Assembly (NCBI GenBank): GCA_025642065.1 | Contig: JAODUP010000666.1 | Span: 96,001-160,000, forward strand | Source of the DNA: Paralvinella palmiformis | Lineage: Eukaryota > Annelida > Polychaeta > Terebellida > Alvinellidae | Direction of reading: 5' to 3' | DNA: 64,000 nt | Shown: one piece after another, positions 24,140 to 35,538 of the stretch | Layout: each line of letters begins with the position of its first letter | Numbering within the stretch: the stretch's first letter is position 1 | Notes under the pieces: model-generated | The model's input: the letters and a program-made list of their open reading frames with translations, nothing else | The model's database searches: none | Told to the model about the DNA's origin: nothing | Made by a program: the position numbers and the translations under genes

Positions 24140-25370
24140 GCTCATTTCGGCGTGCAATCTTCGACGTGCACATACTAATGCACGCGCGCATGCCACGAAC
24201 ACATATAAACATGCGCCCCTACATGTAGCCAAAACGTTAGGGTTGGATTTAGAGAGATTGAGAAAACGGAGTGTCATAAATCAACTTCTTTGTCAGGACC
24301 CAGTCAAAATAAACTGTTGGGTGGGGGGGAAGTTTTAGATAGGAGATCAACACTAGGATCTCCATAGAGGGTATAAATATAGGTTAAAATGGTACTGTTG
24401 CTAAGTTTCACATGATTTCTTTTGCTTGTTTTTTGACAGCCATGTTTCGGGTGATCACAGATTCATATTATATGGCGGGGTGTTTGTTTGGAAGCGAGCA
24501 AACCGGTTGTAAAAATAGATCTGTGCTAACTCTGGACGTGTCAAAGACATAACTTTGGGTGTGGGTAAATTCAGAAACCTATTGAAATGATGCAACAGTT
24601 TTCCCCAAGAGAATATTTGGACTCGGTTCTAAAAAGGTTAGGTCTACCCGACCTGCTTTTTGACAGCTGAAGCTGCCTAATGATGCTTCAGTTTTTACAA
24701 TCTCCCATAGTCCTTTTCTGACTTATGGGTTGTGTGTGTGTGTGTGGGGGGGGGTGTCGGTGTGTGAGTGTCGGTTATGTGCGTGTGTCGGTGTGTGTGA
24801 GTGAGCGGGTGAATATGTTTTGTGGAGGACTGAAAAAGAGGGGTGTGATATTGGTTGCCTGAATCAGCGACCGAGTCGGTCAACGTTTCAATGAGTCAGT
24901 GTGTGAATAAATGATGACATTGTAGTGATATAAACCACCAAAGAGTGTATTTTACACGTCAAGTTAAAGGAATTATATTCACACATTGAATATCCATGTA
25001 GCATTATATGTGTACAGCTTAGCCTAAAGAAAATGGTACATTGTGTTGTCAGAGTCGGAATTTTGGAGTTTTCTCAACACTCATTGGTCTCTTACGGTGC
25101 TTGGAGATAATACTATTGTGTGGATGTGATCACTTCATGGTTAATGTTAGCTCTTCTTCAGTTTATTGTCATTGAACTTCTATACAAAGACATTGATGCA
25201 GATCGTGAATTGCTGATGAAGCAGTTATGATGGACCAATACACATGATGATTTATACAATGAATTTCACATTATTATTTCACGTGTACCACGTTTCCTTA
25301 ACTATGTATGATGTAATCGACAAAAATACATAAACTCACAGCTTCTAATACAGATTGTATTGAAATATCG
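24140..25370. other. no recognised gene
   Basis: Contains a GT-rich low-complexity patch at about 24730-24815 and otherwise unassigned sequence. No element ends or exons supported. Confidence 0.45.
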
Positions 25371-25379
25371 ACAATGAAG

Positions 25380-25530
25380 GGTAGCACAGTCTTAACTTTT
25401 TCTGTGTTGGTAGATCTTAAGACTCGGTGCCATTTGTTGTTCCGAAAGCTCAGTGACCGTGGGACCCGCTGTATGTTGTGTGCTGTTCCTTCTTTTGAGC
25501 TCTCCGACCTTCTATGCTGCTGAAGTCCCT
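25380..25530 (-). mobile_element. second copy of the 23.7-kb LINE segment
   Basis: Closely parallels 23735-23880 in the same orientation, e.g. ttggtagatcttaag and gtgggacccgctgtatg. Shows that the linker fragment belongs to a dispersed repeat. Confidence 0.8.
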
Positions 25531-25608
25531 ATCAGAGCCATGAGAACTACTCGCATTAAACCATGTGTAGGTCTTTATTACGATCATATACAGTCAAAGT
25601 GGAGATAG

Positions 25609-25785
25609 AATAGGAACTACTATTTATCCAAAACAAATGAAGGTGTAGAGCAGCCAATAGAACAGACTAACCTTGAATACAATAGGAACTACTATTTATC
25701 CAAAACAAACGAAGCTGTAGAGCAGCCAGTAGAACAGACTATCCTTGAATACAGATCGGACATATATATGGATGATGTAAAAAGG
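25609..25785 (+). CDS. duplicated 24-codon segment, candidate exon
   Basis: Two 72-bp units (25609-25680, 25681-25752) encode NRNYYLSKTNEGVEQPIEQT and then NRNYYLSKTNEAVEQPVEQT, followed by LEYRSDIYMDDVKR and a plausible donor (AAAAAG|gtatta). Substitutions between units keep the frame and several are conservative. Upstream the same frame reads back through YYDHIQSKWR to about 25543 with one TAG at 25606, where the second unit has TAC. Composition looks protein-like, but no family is assigned; it may be a pseudogene exon. Confidence 0.4.
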
Positions 25786-25865
25786 TATTATTATTGTTAA
25801 ATATTTTGAGTTCATGTTTTACGTACATGTATACATTAAGAATATTAAGTACATATACTATATTA

Positions 25866-25866
25866 A

Positions 25867-25915
<49 letters not shown>
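25866..25915. repeat. (AC)n(AT)n microsatellite
   Basis: AC then AT runs. Confidence 0.9.
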
Positions 25916-25918
<3 letters not shown>

Positions 25919-25919
25919 T

Positions 25920-28900
25920 CATCTTACTAAAGAGTCCTTTGTATTTGTCTAGGATTCGACTGCGAAGGACGCCACTCAAAAGACAAAGCTCAAACATTCG
26001 ACAATAATAACTAGCTATTGTTATTTGAACTCAGAATGGATGATCCGACAATCTTTGTAATCAAATATTCAGATCCGTGTAACCAATATGTATCTCTTTG
26101 ATGACTTATAATTTCCTTTCAGCTAACACCAGAACCTTTTCCCTCTCCGACACAAGAAGGATGCTTTTGAGAACTTATATTATATCGACATAACGTGAGA
26201 TTCTGCCATTTATGTATTTTTTCTACTGGATTATATTTTTCAGAACGTTTACACGTCGTTTTCGTCTCTGGATCTCTAATATTTTAATTGACTCACAATT
26301 TTGGGTTGAGAAGGTTAATTTCTACTCCTATATAGATCAGTATTTAGTAAAGGACAAATATAGATGACGTCCGTGTTGACCTCTATCTACACAAACCGGG
26401 AAGTTGAGTGGATCCATGATTGCGTACATCATCCAGAAAAACATTTTACAAAGCAACAGAAATAACATTTTACAGCTATACTCCGACCTACGTCATTAAT
26501 TGGTTCGAAAAGCCATGATGTAACCCCGAGATTTGGCTTAAATCGGACGTAATGCCTTAAAATGTTTTTTTTTATGTAATTTTTTTATTCTATACATATT
26601 TGTGTCTTTAATACATTTATATTGTATTTTAAATTGTTTTAGCAACTTTAATCATAATTGTTTTTTAAATTTACTATGACGTAGGTGACATAGCTGAGTG
26701 ACGTAATGACGTTCGCTGAACTGAAATTTACTCTAGAAAAGTGGCGTGAAGGCGAATTTGAAGTGGTTCTAAATGATATGAAATATGGTATTACTATATA
26801 GTAAAACATGTAGACTTGTATAAAATCTTGTTCCTGGATCAATAACACCTAAATAAGATAGTTTAGATGTTAGGCGAGCTGCTGGGAGGGCAGTCATTAT
26901 ATGTATGTTAGTAATCCACTAATCGAGTAGTTAATATGTGTATGTTAGAGGTCTGCTGAAGAGGTTATCATTAAATGTGTGACAATGGTTCACTGACGAG
27001 GTGGTCATTGTATGTAGATTACACTATCATGGATCTGATCCTTCTCAGCACTCACACATACTGCCCCCCCCCCACACAATCACTACCCTAACCCCTTATT
27101 CCTTAGCTAAATCAATCATATATCTATATCCGTCACATCCATTGTAAATCTCCATCTACCGTCTTTATCCTTCTTAAACACACGCACACACACACGCGCA
27201 CACATTCTCTCACTCACACAAACACATATATACACAAACATACACAGAGAGAGAGAGAGAAGCACATACACACGCACCCATACCCACACATACGCACATA
27301 CACACCACATGCAAATACATGCACGCAGACAAACGGTTACACTCGTAGTAGCGGAAATTGCTCTTCATTCCGAAATACGCCACTCCTAATCACACTACGC
27401 CATATATTATGAAAGAAACTAAGAGTGGAAGACACTAAATGACGCTTTAGTGCCGATATGTGTCGTTATCAACCTCACTCACCGCCCTCACTCACTTCAT
27501 AACACAATCACGTAATTGACACGAGCGACATACATATATTTACGACTAGCTATGTTTATAATATCCTCTCAGTATAAACAACGGACCAACTATATACCAT
27601 AACCATAACTTTACTTATGGGAAAGAGCCCCACAGATACTGCCACGCATGTACATAGTCTATGTGTATGGCAAGACAACAAGTACTATTTACACATACGG
27701 CCTAAAACAGACTTATTTTCATCGCTTCATCCCGATAGATGGCGCCTTTGTCTTTATCATTATTTCCCAGAAGACGATCAGTTCAATCAGGGCAGCGGCT
27801 GACCAGAGATAAAAGATAACAAGCAGATAAGATATTCTTCATTAATCTATTATCTGTACCAGATTATCCCAGATGGCGGGAGGCTATCTCTTATAGAGGA
27901 TTACGGCGACATATCTACGGACAAAATGGACGACATGTAGCAAATGGATTATCAGATATGTGAAGAATCTCCCAGATCAATCCAATATGGCGGTTAATAA
28001 CAGTAGTTAGGCCTTTTTTTCGGAATATAAGACGAATATATGTTATTTTTGTGCTATGTATGCTTGCATGTGTGAGTGCGAGTGCGTGCGCGTGCGTGCC
28101 GCATATATTATCAGGTGCCGATCTCGGTAATCGTGTCACACAACCGTGACATGTGACACGTGACATTGATCAATAAACGTTTTAAGTAATCATCTTATGA
28201 CAGTATTGATAAGATACAAAATATTGACATCATGTGTAAGTCAGAAAGTTGGATCTCATCAGCTTAATGTTGTCTTCTTGTTGTTGTGGTCGTTGTTGTT
28301 GTTGTTGAGGTAAATTATTAAACTTGTGGGGTCTGTATTGTGGGGTCTAACGGCGACTTTCTATGCAAACACATCCCACAATGATAGATTCGAATGATCA
28401 ACTGGAGGTTCGCAGCGCAGCTTAGCGCCTTAAGAACTGCGCCTTAAGAACTGCGCTATTGGAACAGCAGATAAGTGATATTGTATTGAATAGGGTCGAT
28501 ATTAAGTTGTCTTGTCTGTAGGATCGTCTCTATTGTCTGCTTCTTTGATCTTAATACTGACTTTGTGCTTGTTATTCAAACTGTAATGAGTGATGATGAT
28601 AATAACTGAATTTAAATAAATTTATTTTTATATATAGGACTTTTTTATTCGACCTCAACTGATTGTTTTACTGAAACGGCTGATGTTCCCGTGAAAATAT
28701 CAAGGATCTTTATTGCGAAATAATGGCATACGTTATCATGGTACACAAATATTGGGTATAAACAAACTAGTGGTGTTGGCTATGACTGTAGCTGTTCCGA
28801 AGAACTGGCATCTCTTGGGATGAAATACAGGCATTTACTTTGAAGATACATTATTTCTTCATCTTAAGTAATATTTACACTTGGATCTATCAGACTCTTT

Positions 28901-29610
28901 CCTCACAGTATGATATCAATGATGTACAGGTCGTCTTATCCGGACACTTTATGATGGTAATTAGAGTGTCCCTCACTCCCCGTCATTATAGTTCATGGCT
29001 TTCATGGAATTAGCATAACGACCATCACCCCGGCATTATCCTTCGAGAGACAACTAGCCCAATCGCTGCAATAACATCGAATATAAAGATAGACTACCTG
29101 AAAAGCTGCTCGCTTTGGGCACCCCACCAACAAACAAACATATCAACATCTGAAGATTCACAAACCGACATTGGTAAATACACAGGCTACTCCACGGAAT
29201 CACTATCAGATGTCATGAAGCTGAGTTGGCAGGGTTAGAGGTGACCCTTTTCATGATTGGTACGAATACTCAAGTTTTGAAACGTGTATGGCCATTAAAG
29301 AAGATCAGTCTGTCAATGCGTTTGGTTGTCCGGTTCTGAGTAAGCTAATAGAGGTTTGTGTCAATACTCTTAGGTCGATATGTGAGGTAAATAAATGCTG
29401 AGTGGCGTTGAAAATGATACTCCGCAATATTTATAAGAGTATGCGAACTTGGTTAACATTGAGACATAACAAATATTCAGAAGAAAACCTGACCCAAAAC
29501 AAGCACTGATTTAGTTCAAATATAGCCGTGTCCATACACGTTTAAAAATTGAGACATCATGCCAATCCAGAAAAGGGTCACCTTCAACTCTACCAGAACT
29601 AACTACAACA
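25920..29610. other. long stretch without recognised gene
   Basis: AT-rich. Holds CA/GA-rich low-complexity DNA at 27175-27320, a GTT-rich patch near 28285, and a small direct repeat of gccttaagaactgc near 28427-28455. Around 26895-27025 a degenerate repeat of gtcatt-atgtatgt-type motifs is visible. ORFs here are short and unsupported. Confidence 0.45.
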
Positions 29611-29616
29611 ACCAGA

Positions 29617-29618
<2 letters not shown>

Positions 29619-29661
<43 letters not shown>

Positions 29662-29837
29662 AGTCCCCCATCCGTCACCCGCAAACAGCCACCAACAGCA
29701 CCTACCGCCAAACTTTGATAAGGACCCGATTGAAACTGTATGTATGTGTATGTCACAGGTCTCGCTCTCTCTCTCTGTAGAGGATGTTCATCTAGGGGTT
29801 GCCGCTCAGTATACATATATTCAGATAGATAGACATA

Positions 29838-29913
<76 letters not shown>
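29619..29913. repeat. three (AT)n runs
   Basis: AT runs at 29619-29657, 29839-29877 and 29880-29913. Confidence 0.9.
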
Positions 29914-29916
<3 letters not shown>

Positions 29917-30570
29917 CATCTTGGATGTTACCTTTAAATCCAAAATAAAATGAATAAGTTGGTAATTCCGTTAGTATATTTCACAATAGTTCATTCTCAT
30001 TGACTGATGTAGTATACAGGTGTTACCATGGTGTTTAGTGTGATATTAATCAATTCAATTTAATTTTCTATTGTATGTTGGTTGGCTCTGACATATGACA
30101 CAGAAGCTGGTAATCTAAGCCGCGCATCATGCTGAATAAAAAATGAAGCACGGACGCCCAAACAGTGTGTGGTATTGGCAAATATTTATACACCACACAC
30201 ACACAAACACTTATTATTGCGATGAAATGAGTGAGTTGGTGTTTTGTTTAACCATATGCACGCCTAAATCACACCTTAATTACACCTACGAAGTGCATGT
30301 ATCACAGGTAATGGAATCCTGATTTGGGAGTGGGGGGAGGGGTGGAGTACAGCGCAGCGCTCCAGTAGCGGCGCCGTGTACATTCTGTTGAACGGATACT
30401 TTAAGGATCAGTCTATCAAATGTTTATATAATATAACTGTATAACCTTCGCATTCCTTTTAGTGGCTTCGCCGTGCATCTCTTAACAGTATATCCTGAAC
30501 GTCACGTGATATAAGGCATGTACCTAGTTAGTAGAACACGTGATTTATGCTGATATTAGACCAATGGCCA

Positions 30571-30695
30571 TGGGCGCCTCCATGTGTTCGAATCTCGGTG
30601 TGGGCATATCTGAGGGGTGTTTCATCTTTGACTTCGCTTCATTACCATCGGAGGTCGCTCGGCCTATTTAGCCTACCATGTGCACAAAAGTAGTC
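30571..30695 (+). mobile_element. SINE family A, internally deleted
   Basis: Starts ggcgcctccatg like the 34464 copy, jumps straight to gttcgaatctcgg (losing the A-box region), then continues through ggaggtcgctcgg and the tgtgcacaaaagt tail. Confidence 0.8.
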
Positions 30696-31210
30696 GTAAA
30701 AGGGTTTTAATTAATGATTTAACGAAAAACGAAACAACTTTTATCGACAATGATGATAAGGTTAAGCTATACACAGGGCTGTCATCTTATAATATTCTCA
30801 TTTGTACCTATAGATTTGTATTACCTAACATAAAAACAACATGTTTACTCTCTACATTTCAACAATATATGATGACCTTTAATATGGCCTTATGCGATTG
30901 AGGTTAAGGTCATTGGTGTTGTTAGACAGAAGTACACAATGATACACAATACAATATTTATAACTTTACTCCAAAATTACCTAACTGTTCAATTAACAAC
31001 ATTTGATAAAATGGTTCATGTCGCTTGTGTTTTGGTGAATCTGCCAGAATCAATTATATCACCTAATTAATACATGTCATGGAGATAAACAATAGGTCTA
31101 GCCACACCAATGACTCTATAAATGATAACCTGTTGAAAAACATAATTAACCTGAGTATAATGATATCCTAAAACTAACACCATTTTGTTATAATTATGTA
31201 TATACATGTG

Positions 31211-31554
31211 TTATTTCACCACAAAATCGCTATTTGATGCAGATCGGTTGGGTGCAATCATCAACGATCTGACCCATCCATCTATAAAATAAATACAAGC
31301 CTCCAGACGTTTATACGCTTTCAGTTGATCTCCAATATAAGGGGGGTGGTGGGCTAATCAAGTAATTGTATGTAATTATCAGGGTACGTGACCTCTGGAT
31401 ATATGCTTACATCATCATAGCTGACCCAGATCTCTGGTGGCATAGTATAGGGATCTTGACCAACGTGGGTTATCTTATATTTATACCTTGCTAAGACATC
31501 TGGTGATAAATCCATGCTAATTATCAAATCTGACAACTCTATGGTTTCTAACAC
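31211..31554 (-). pseudogene. fragment of a multi-copy YqaJ/SWIM-associated family
   Basis: First frame: LSPDVLARYKYK, then GQDPYTMPPEIWVSYDD and YPEVTYPDNYIQLL. After a slip in the run of Cs near 31345, the second frame continues YIGDQLKAYKRLEACIYFID and GWVRSLM. The order VTYPD...Y, then LKAYK-LEA-YF-GWV, matches the N-terminal part of a repetitive invertebrate gene family whose members carry SWIM zinc-finger and YqaJ nuclease-like parts. Those later domains are absent here. Family membership comes from memory and needs a search. Confidence 0.5.
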
Positions 31555-31569
31555 AACAGATGATGTTGT

Positions 31570-33100
31570 TTTGCTTTGCTTTTGAGACGAATGAAGCTAG
31601 GTATTCAAGATATCAGGAACGTGTCTAAGATCCATGTTGTTCGCTGCGTATACCAGACTTTAAACCAGTGTACTGGCTTGTAGTCAAGCCACCGCTTGAT
31701 CCCCAACATGGCGGCATAAACAAAGAGTCACGTGTCTGTGACGTCAGGTACAAAACCTCAATAGGTGATTTGACACAACAGGTGATGTGACAACAACAGG
31801 TGATACCACACATCACAGACAACAAGTATAATGTACGAGCTAATGAGATGACAAATCATATGAGAAGGTGAACTATTGGAAAATGCTACATCATGTGTTA
31901 CAGGTTGACACGTGTCATTTATCTGTCAAAATAGCATTTAATATCTTGCATACTACCAATATTGTCATTGTTATCATCATCATCATCATCAACATACTAT
32001 AGACATTACTGGTATATTAGGTTATAAGAAATATTAAATTAAAATGTAATAATTTTACAGATATCAGTCAATATAATAATGTCTATTAATATCTATTATT
32101 TATTATCAACCAAATAACTAAATAATAGCCAAATTATTAATAACTCACCAATAACTCGTTAACAACTACAAATGACTCACCAAAAACCTGTTGATATGTC
32201 ATTAATCCATAACCTATATATAAGACAGACTACATTAATTGCTTATATAATGTATAGATGCACCTAACATCTACTACAACCGACCCATCCCCCAATCACC
32301 ATTTATAATAATAATAATAAACATAACACAATTATATACTGGATATTGTTCTAGTTATGGGACAAATAACGTCATATTATGTATTATTTATGATAGTACT
32401 TAACGCTGTTTCGGGGGGAGGATCTTCTCCCTCTTTCTAAAAGTATTTCCTGATATGACAATAGAGCTATCGAGAAAAGTTATATTTTTGTAGAACAATG
32501 TAGATTATATCAACACGTGGATCTTAGATTCTGATGTTTTGTTATAAAAGTTTATGTCAAAGCTAATTGGATTTACTTTTTGACTTATAAAAAGATTGAT
32601 ATAATTCATTATCTGTTTATGTGCCAAATGTGATGGATTCACACACACACACACAAAGAGAAAGCGAGATGGATTTCACCCTCAGTAGCATAATGCTTCT
32701 ATAGGAACCTGACTGACTTAAAAACAAAGATATCAAAAACGCTCAGAGCATCTCAATAGAGAAGCCAAATAAATTCACCATATAGTATAACATCTCCTTG
32801 TGACCACTTGCTTTAAAGGGCCTCTAAACGAAACCAGTAAAACCTGACTTAAACAACCACATCTTGCTAACAATAACTCGAAGATTGTCCAAAATTCTCA
32901 GGTTGCCCATTTATATAGTATTAAAGATGATTAAACTTAGATCACTTCTATATTAAGAGTAACAAAAGTCCGACACAGATAAGAAATATGACACATCTTG
33001 AAAAGATCAAATGTATTATTAAGACCCATCTCTCTTTGAGATTATTTTTAGGGTAATAATACGGATTGTTTAATATTTCAAATAAAGTTTTGGAGATTTG
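31570..33100. other. no recognised gene
   Basis: AT-rich sequence with short ATC and ATA runs. No exons or element ends supported. Confidence 0.45.
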
Positions 33101-33111
33101 TTAGTGGAATA

Positions 33112-33299
33112 GATGATGATGATTGATGTTTTACAGCCACTTTTGTACACAAGGTAGGTTAAATGGGCCGAGCGACTTCCAAATGTAATGAGACGAAGTG
33201 AAAGACGAAACAACCTTCAGATATGCCCACGCCGGGATTCGAACACGGGTAGTAGTGATATGTGGTCCAGCACGCTACCGCTAGACCACGGAGGCGCCA
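33112..33299 (-). mobile_element. SINE family A, full length
   Basis: Reverse orientation, tail at left, head ending gaccacggaggcgcc at right. Flanks gttagtggaatag and gttatggaatag are a near-perfect target duplication. Confidence 0.85.
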
Positions 33300-33618
33300 G
33301 TTATGGAATAGTAAGCAGTAAGTAATTTTATTCGATGATATATACGATATATGCATTATTACATTGTTTATCACATAATATTATTTACAATCATATATCA
33401 TCATGACAACAGACAAGTAAAAAGCTGTAACCTCCAAAATAAACACCAAACATGTAGAACATAATTGATTATACGAGGAGGCGCAGTGGCCTAAAAGTTA
33501 CATATTTAACTGTCTATGTCCACTGTCCAAGTGCGCTGATTATGGCGATAGCATAACATAATATAAGGTAATATTGTACAATATATTATACAATATAGGT
33601 AATTTATAAATGACTTTG

Positions 33619-33873
33619 TTAATTTGAGTTCGTAAGAAATATCTTCACAGATCTATTAAAGCTATGTTGTGACCTCAACTGTCTTATTGTTTCTGGCAGT
33701 TTGTACCATATTTCAGGTGTTAGGTAAATAAATATCTTTGATAAAAATGCTGTTTTTCTGTATTGTATGTGTGGCTGGTGACGGCATCTTCTTTCGTCTG
33801 AATGAATATGTCTCTTTACAGTGAATATCGTCATTAGGGGATCTGGTAAAGAGATATTAATGAATGAATACAT
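33619..33873 (-). mobile_element. LINE ORF2 C-terminal fragment
   Basis: Encodes YRKTAFLSKIFIYLTPEIWY and KLPETIRQLRSQHSFNRSVK then a stop. The pattern R-T-x-x-x-S..., I-W-Y-x-L-P-x-x-I-R...F-x-x-x-x-K is typical of the extreme C-terminus of CR1/L2-type LINE proteins. Only the last part of the ORF is present. Confidence 0.7.
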
Positions 33874-34463
33874 TATTTTTGAAAGTTGAAAAGTACATAT
33901 GTCCTTTAGCTTGAGAATCTGTAGCTTCTTAAATAAGGGTTCGGTTTGAGCATTATAGTTTGATTTCGAGACGGTCCTGTGTCTGGGCAGGTGTATTGCC
34001 TATGCATAGGTACGACTACAAATGTGTAAATATGCACGTATATGTATGTGCACGTGTTTCGTGTGTCTCTCTCTCTCTCTCTGTGTGTGTATGTGTAGAT
34101 ATTTCATTGAGTTTACTTGTATGTATTTGTACCAATATATAATGGAGTTGACGTAAAGTGATATTGCCTATTTTACGACATAATTAACTATCAAGATGAA
34201 TAACCAGGTTACATTCCTGTGTTGTCTGTCTACTATCGTCTAGTCTTGTGTACTATTGGTTTTGGTAAAATATCACCAAAACAAGATCCAGATTACATCA
34301 GTACATTCTCATCACCTCCCTGATATTCTTGGTCTTTCGTCGTATTATCTTTGGGTGTATTACATTCCGTCTTCCGGTTAGCGTCCATTTTAGAGAGATG
34401 ATTTCTTTAGACGTTCTCAATCGTCGGCGTTTAATTTGCAACCTGTCTTCTTGTGGAGTTCCG

Positions 34464-34656
34464 GGCGCCTCCATGGTGTAATTGGTAGGGCGTTGGACCA
34501 CAGATCACTACCACCTGAGTTCGAATCCCGGCGTGGGCATATCCGAAGGGTGTTTCATCTTTATCTTCGCCTCGTTACCTTTGGAGGTCGCTCGGCCATT
34601 ATCCTACAATGTGCACGAAAGTGACCGTAAAACATCAATCATCACCATCATCATCA
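34464..34656 (+). mobile_element. SINE family A, full length with perfect 15-bp target duplication
   Basis: Best reference copy: starts ggcgcctccatgg, A-box-like tggtgtaattggtagg, B box gagttcgaatccc, then the body and an (ATC)n tail. Flanked by tcttgtggagttccg at 34449-34463 and 34657-34671. Its promoter-like A and B boxes suggest RNA polymerase III transcription. The duplication shows a recent-looking, L1/LINE-style integration. Confidence 0.93.
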
Positions 34657-34689
34657 TCTTGTGGAGTTCCGTGTTAGATATTTAATCAA

Positions 34690-34892
34690 ATATCCATTGT
34701 GGAGGTTGTCGAACCTTGTCGTGTCCCCTTGAACCATTCTCCAGCACTCTGAGCCAGATAGACTTCTAAGGTAGACATAGAATGACACGCAGTAATAGGG
34801 GAGTTGTCAGATAGAGTGTTGTACGCGTTGGTCGCTTGGCGCAGCACCATAACTTCGACATCCGGCAAGTATAATCTATCCACATGGGACAT
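34690..34892 (-). CDS. candidate first exon or short ORF of unknown function
   Basis: ATG in a good context (gcaaaaatgt) opens MSHVDRLYLPDVEVMVLRQA and runs 67 residues, including HSMSTLEVYLAQSAGEWFKG, to a TGA. Composition is protein-like rather than low-complexity. Downstream on the same strand, past the SINE, another short ATG ORF at 34391 reads MDANRKTECNTPKD. No family is recognised and no donor is certain. Confidence 0.3.
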
Positions 34893-35068
34893 TTTTGCTG
34901 TAAAAACGTGTTTTTTTTCGATACTGGACGAATATTTTCTGTGCTTATATTGGATTAATCATAGAATAGTAATATGAAACATATTTACAGATTTGACAAT
35001 GAAAACGTGGATAAACTTTGAAGTGAAAATTACCTATAATATGTAGGTACGTGACAAAACTGGTCACT

Positions 35069-35429
35069 AGTGAGCTCCGGTGGCCTAGCGGTTAAGCACA
35101 CGGCACTTGGTACCAACGGTCGCAGGTTCGAACCCTGTAAGAGGTCGAAACTTTTCCAGGGATTAATTTCTCGGCTCGCTACATCGTGGGTGGCTGACCA
35201 CGTTAAATGGCGCTGCCGTCTCCACTGAATTATTTAAAATAAAGGGGGACGTTAAAAAAACCCTGAGGACGTAAAACACTCTGGCAGTGACCACCCTCAG
35301 TGTATTTCGGCTCCATCTTTCCGGACTGCTCCCCTCTGAGTGGTGGGGGAGGAGATTTCTCAACCACTCCAACATAGAGGCTGTGCTGATTAAGCGACAG
35401 CCTGGGGATTCTCCCCGAACAACAAAACC
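35069..35429 (+). mobile_element. SINE family B, full length with 11-bp target duplication
   Basis: About 361 bp, tRNA-like head (tggcctagcggttaagc, ggttcgaaccc) to ccccgaacaacaaaacc. Flanked by aactggtcact at 35058-35068 and 35430-35440. The cleanest copy of this family in the window. Confidence 0.92.
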
Positions 35430-35538
35430 AACTGGTCACTCCGCTTAGGCCGCTTCGGCCGATAACTTGGTTCCAGGCGTTAGCGCTCCGGAAGGGGGGT
35501 CGCGTCTTTTCTGGCACGTCATCGGTCTACTTTAGGAA

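Noticed and set aside
27116..27310. Minus-strand ORF rich in V/C/R
   Set aside because: Translation of CA/GA low-complexity DNA.
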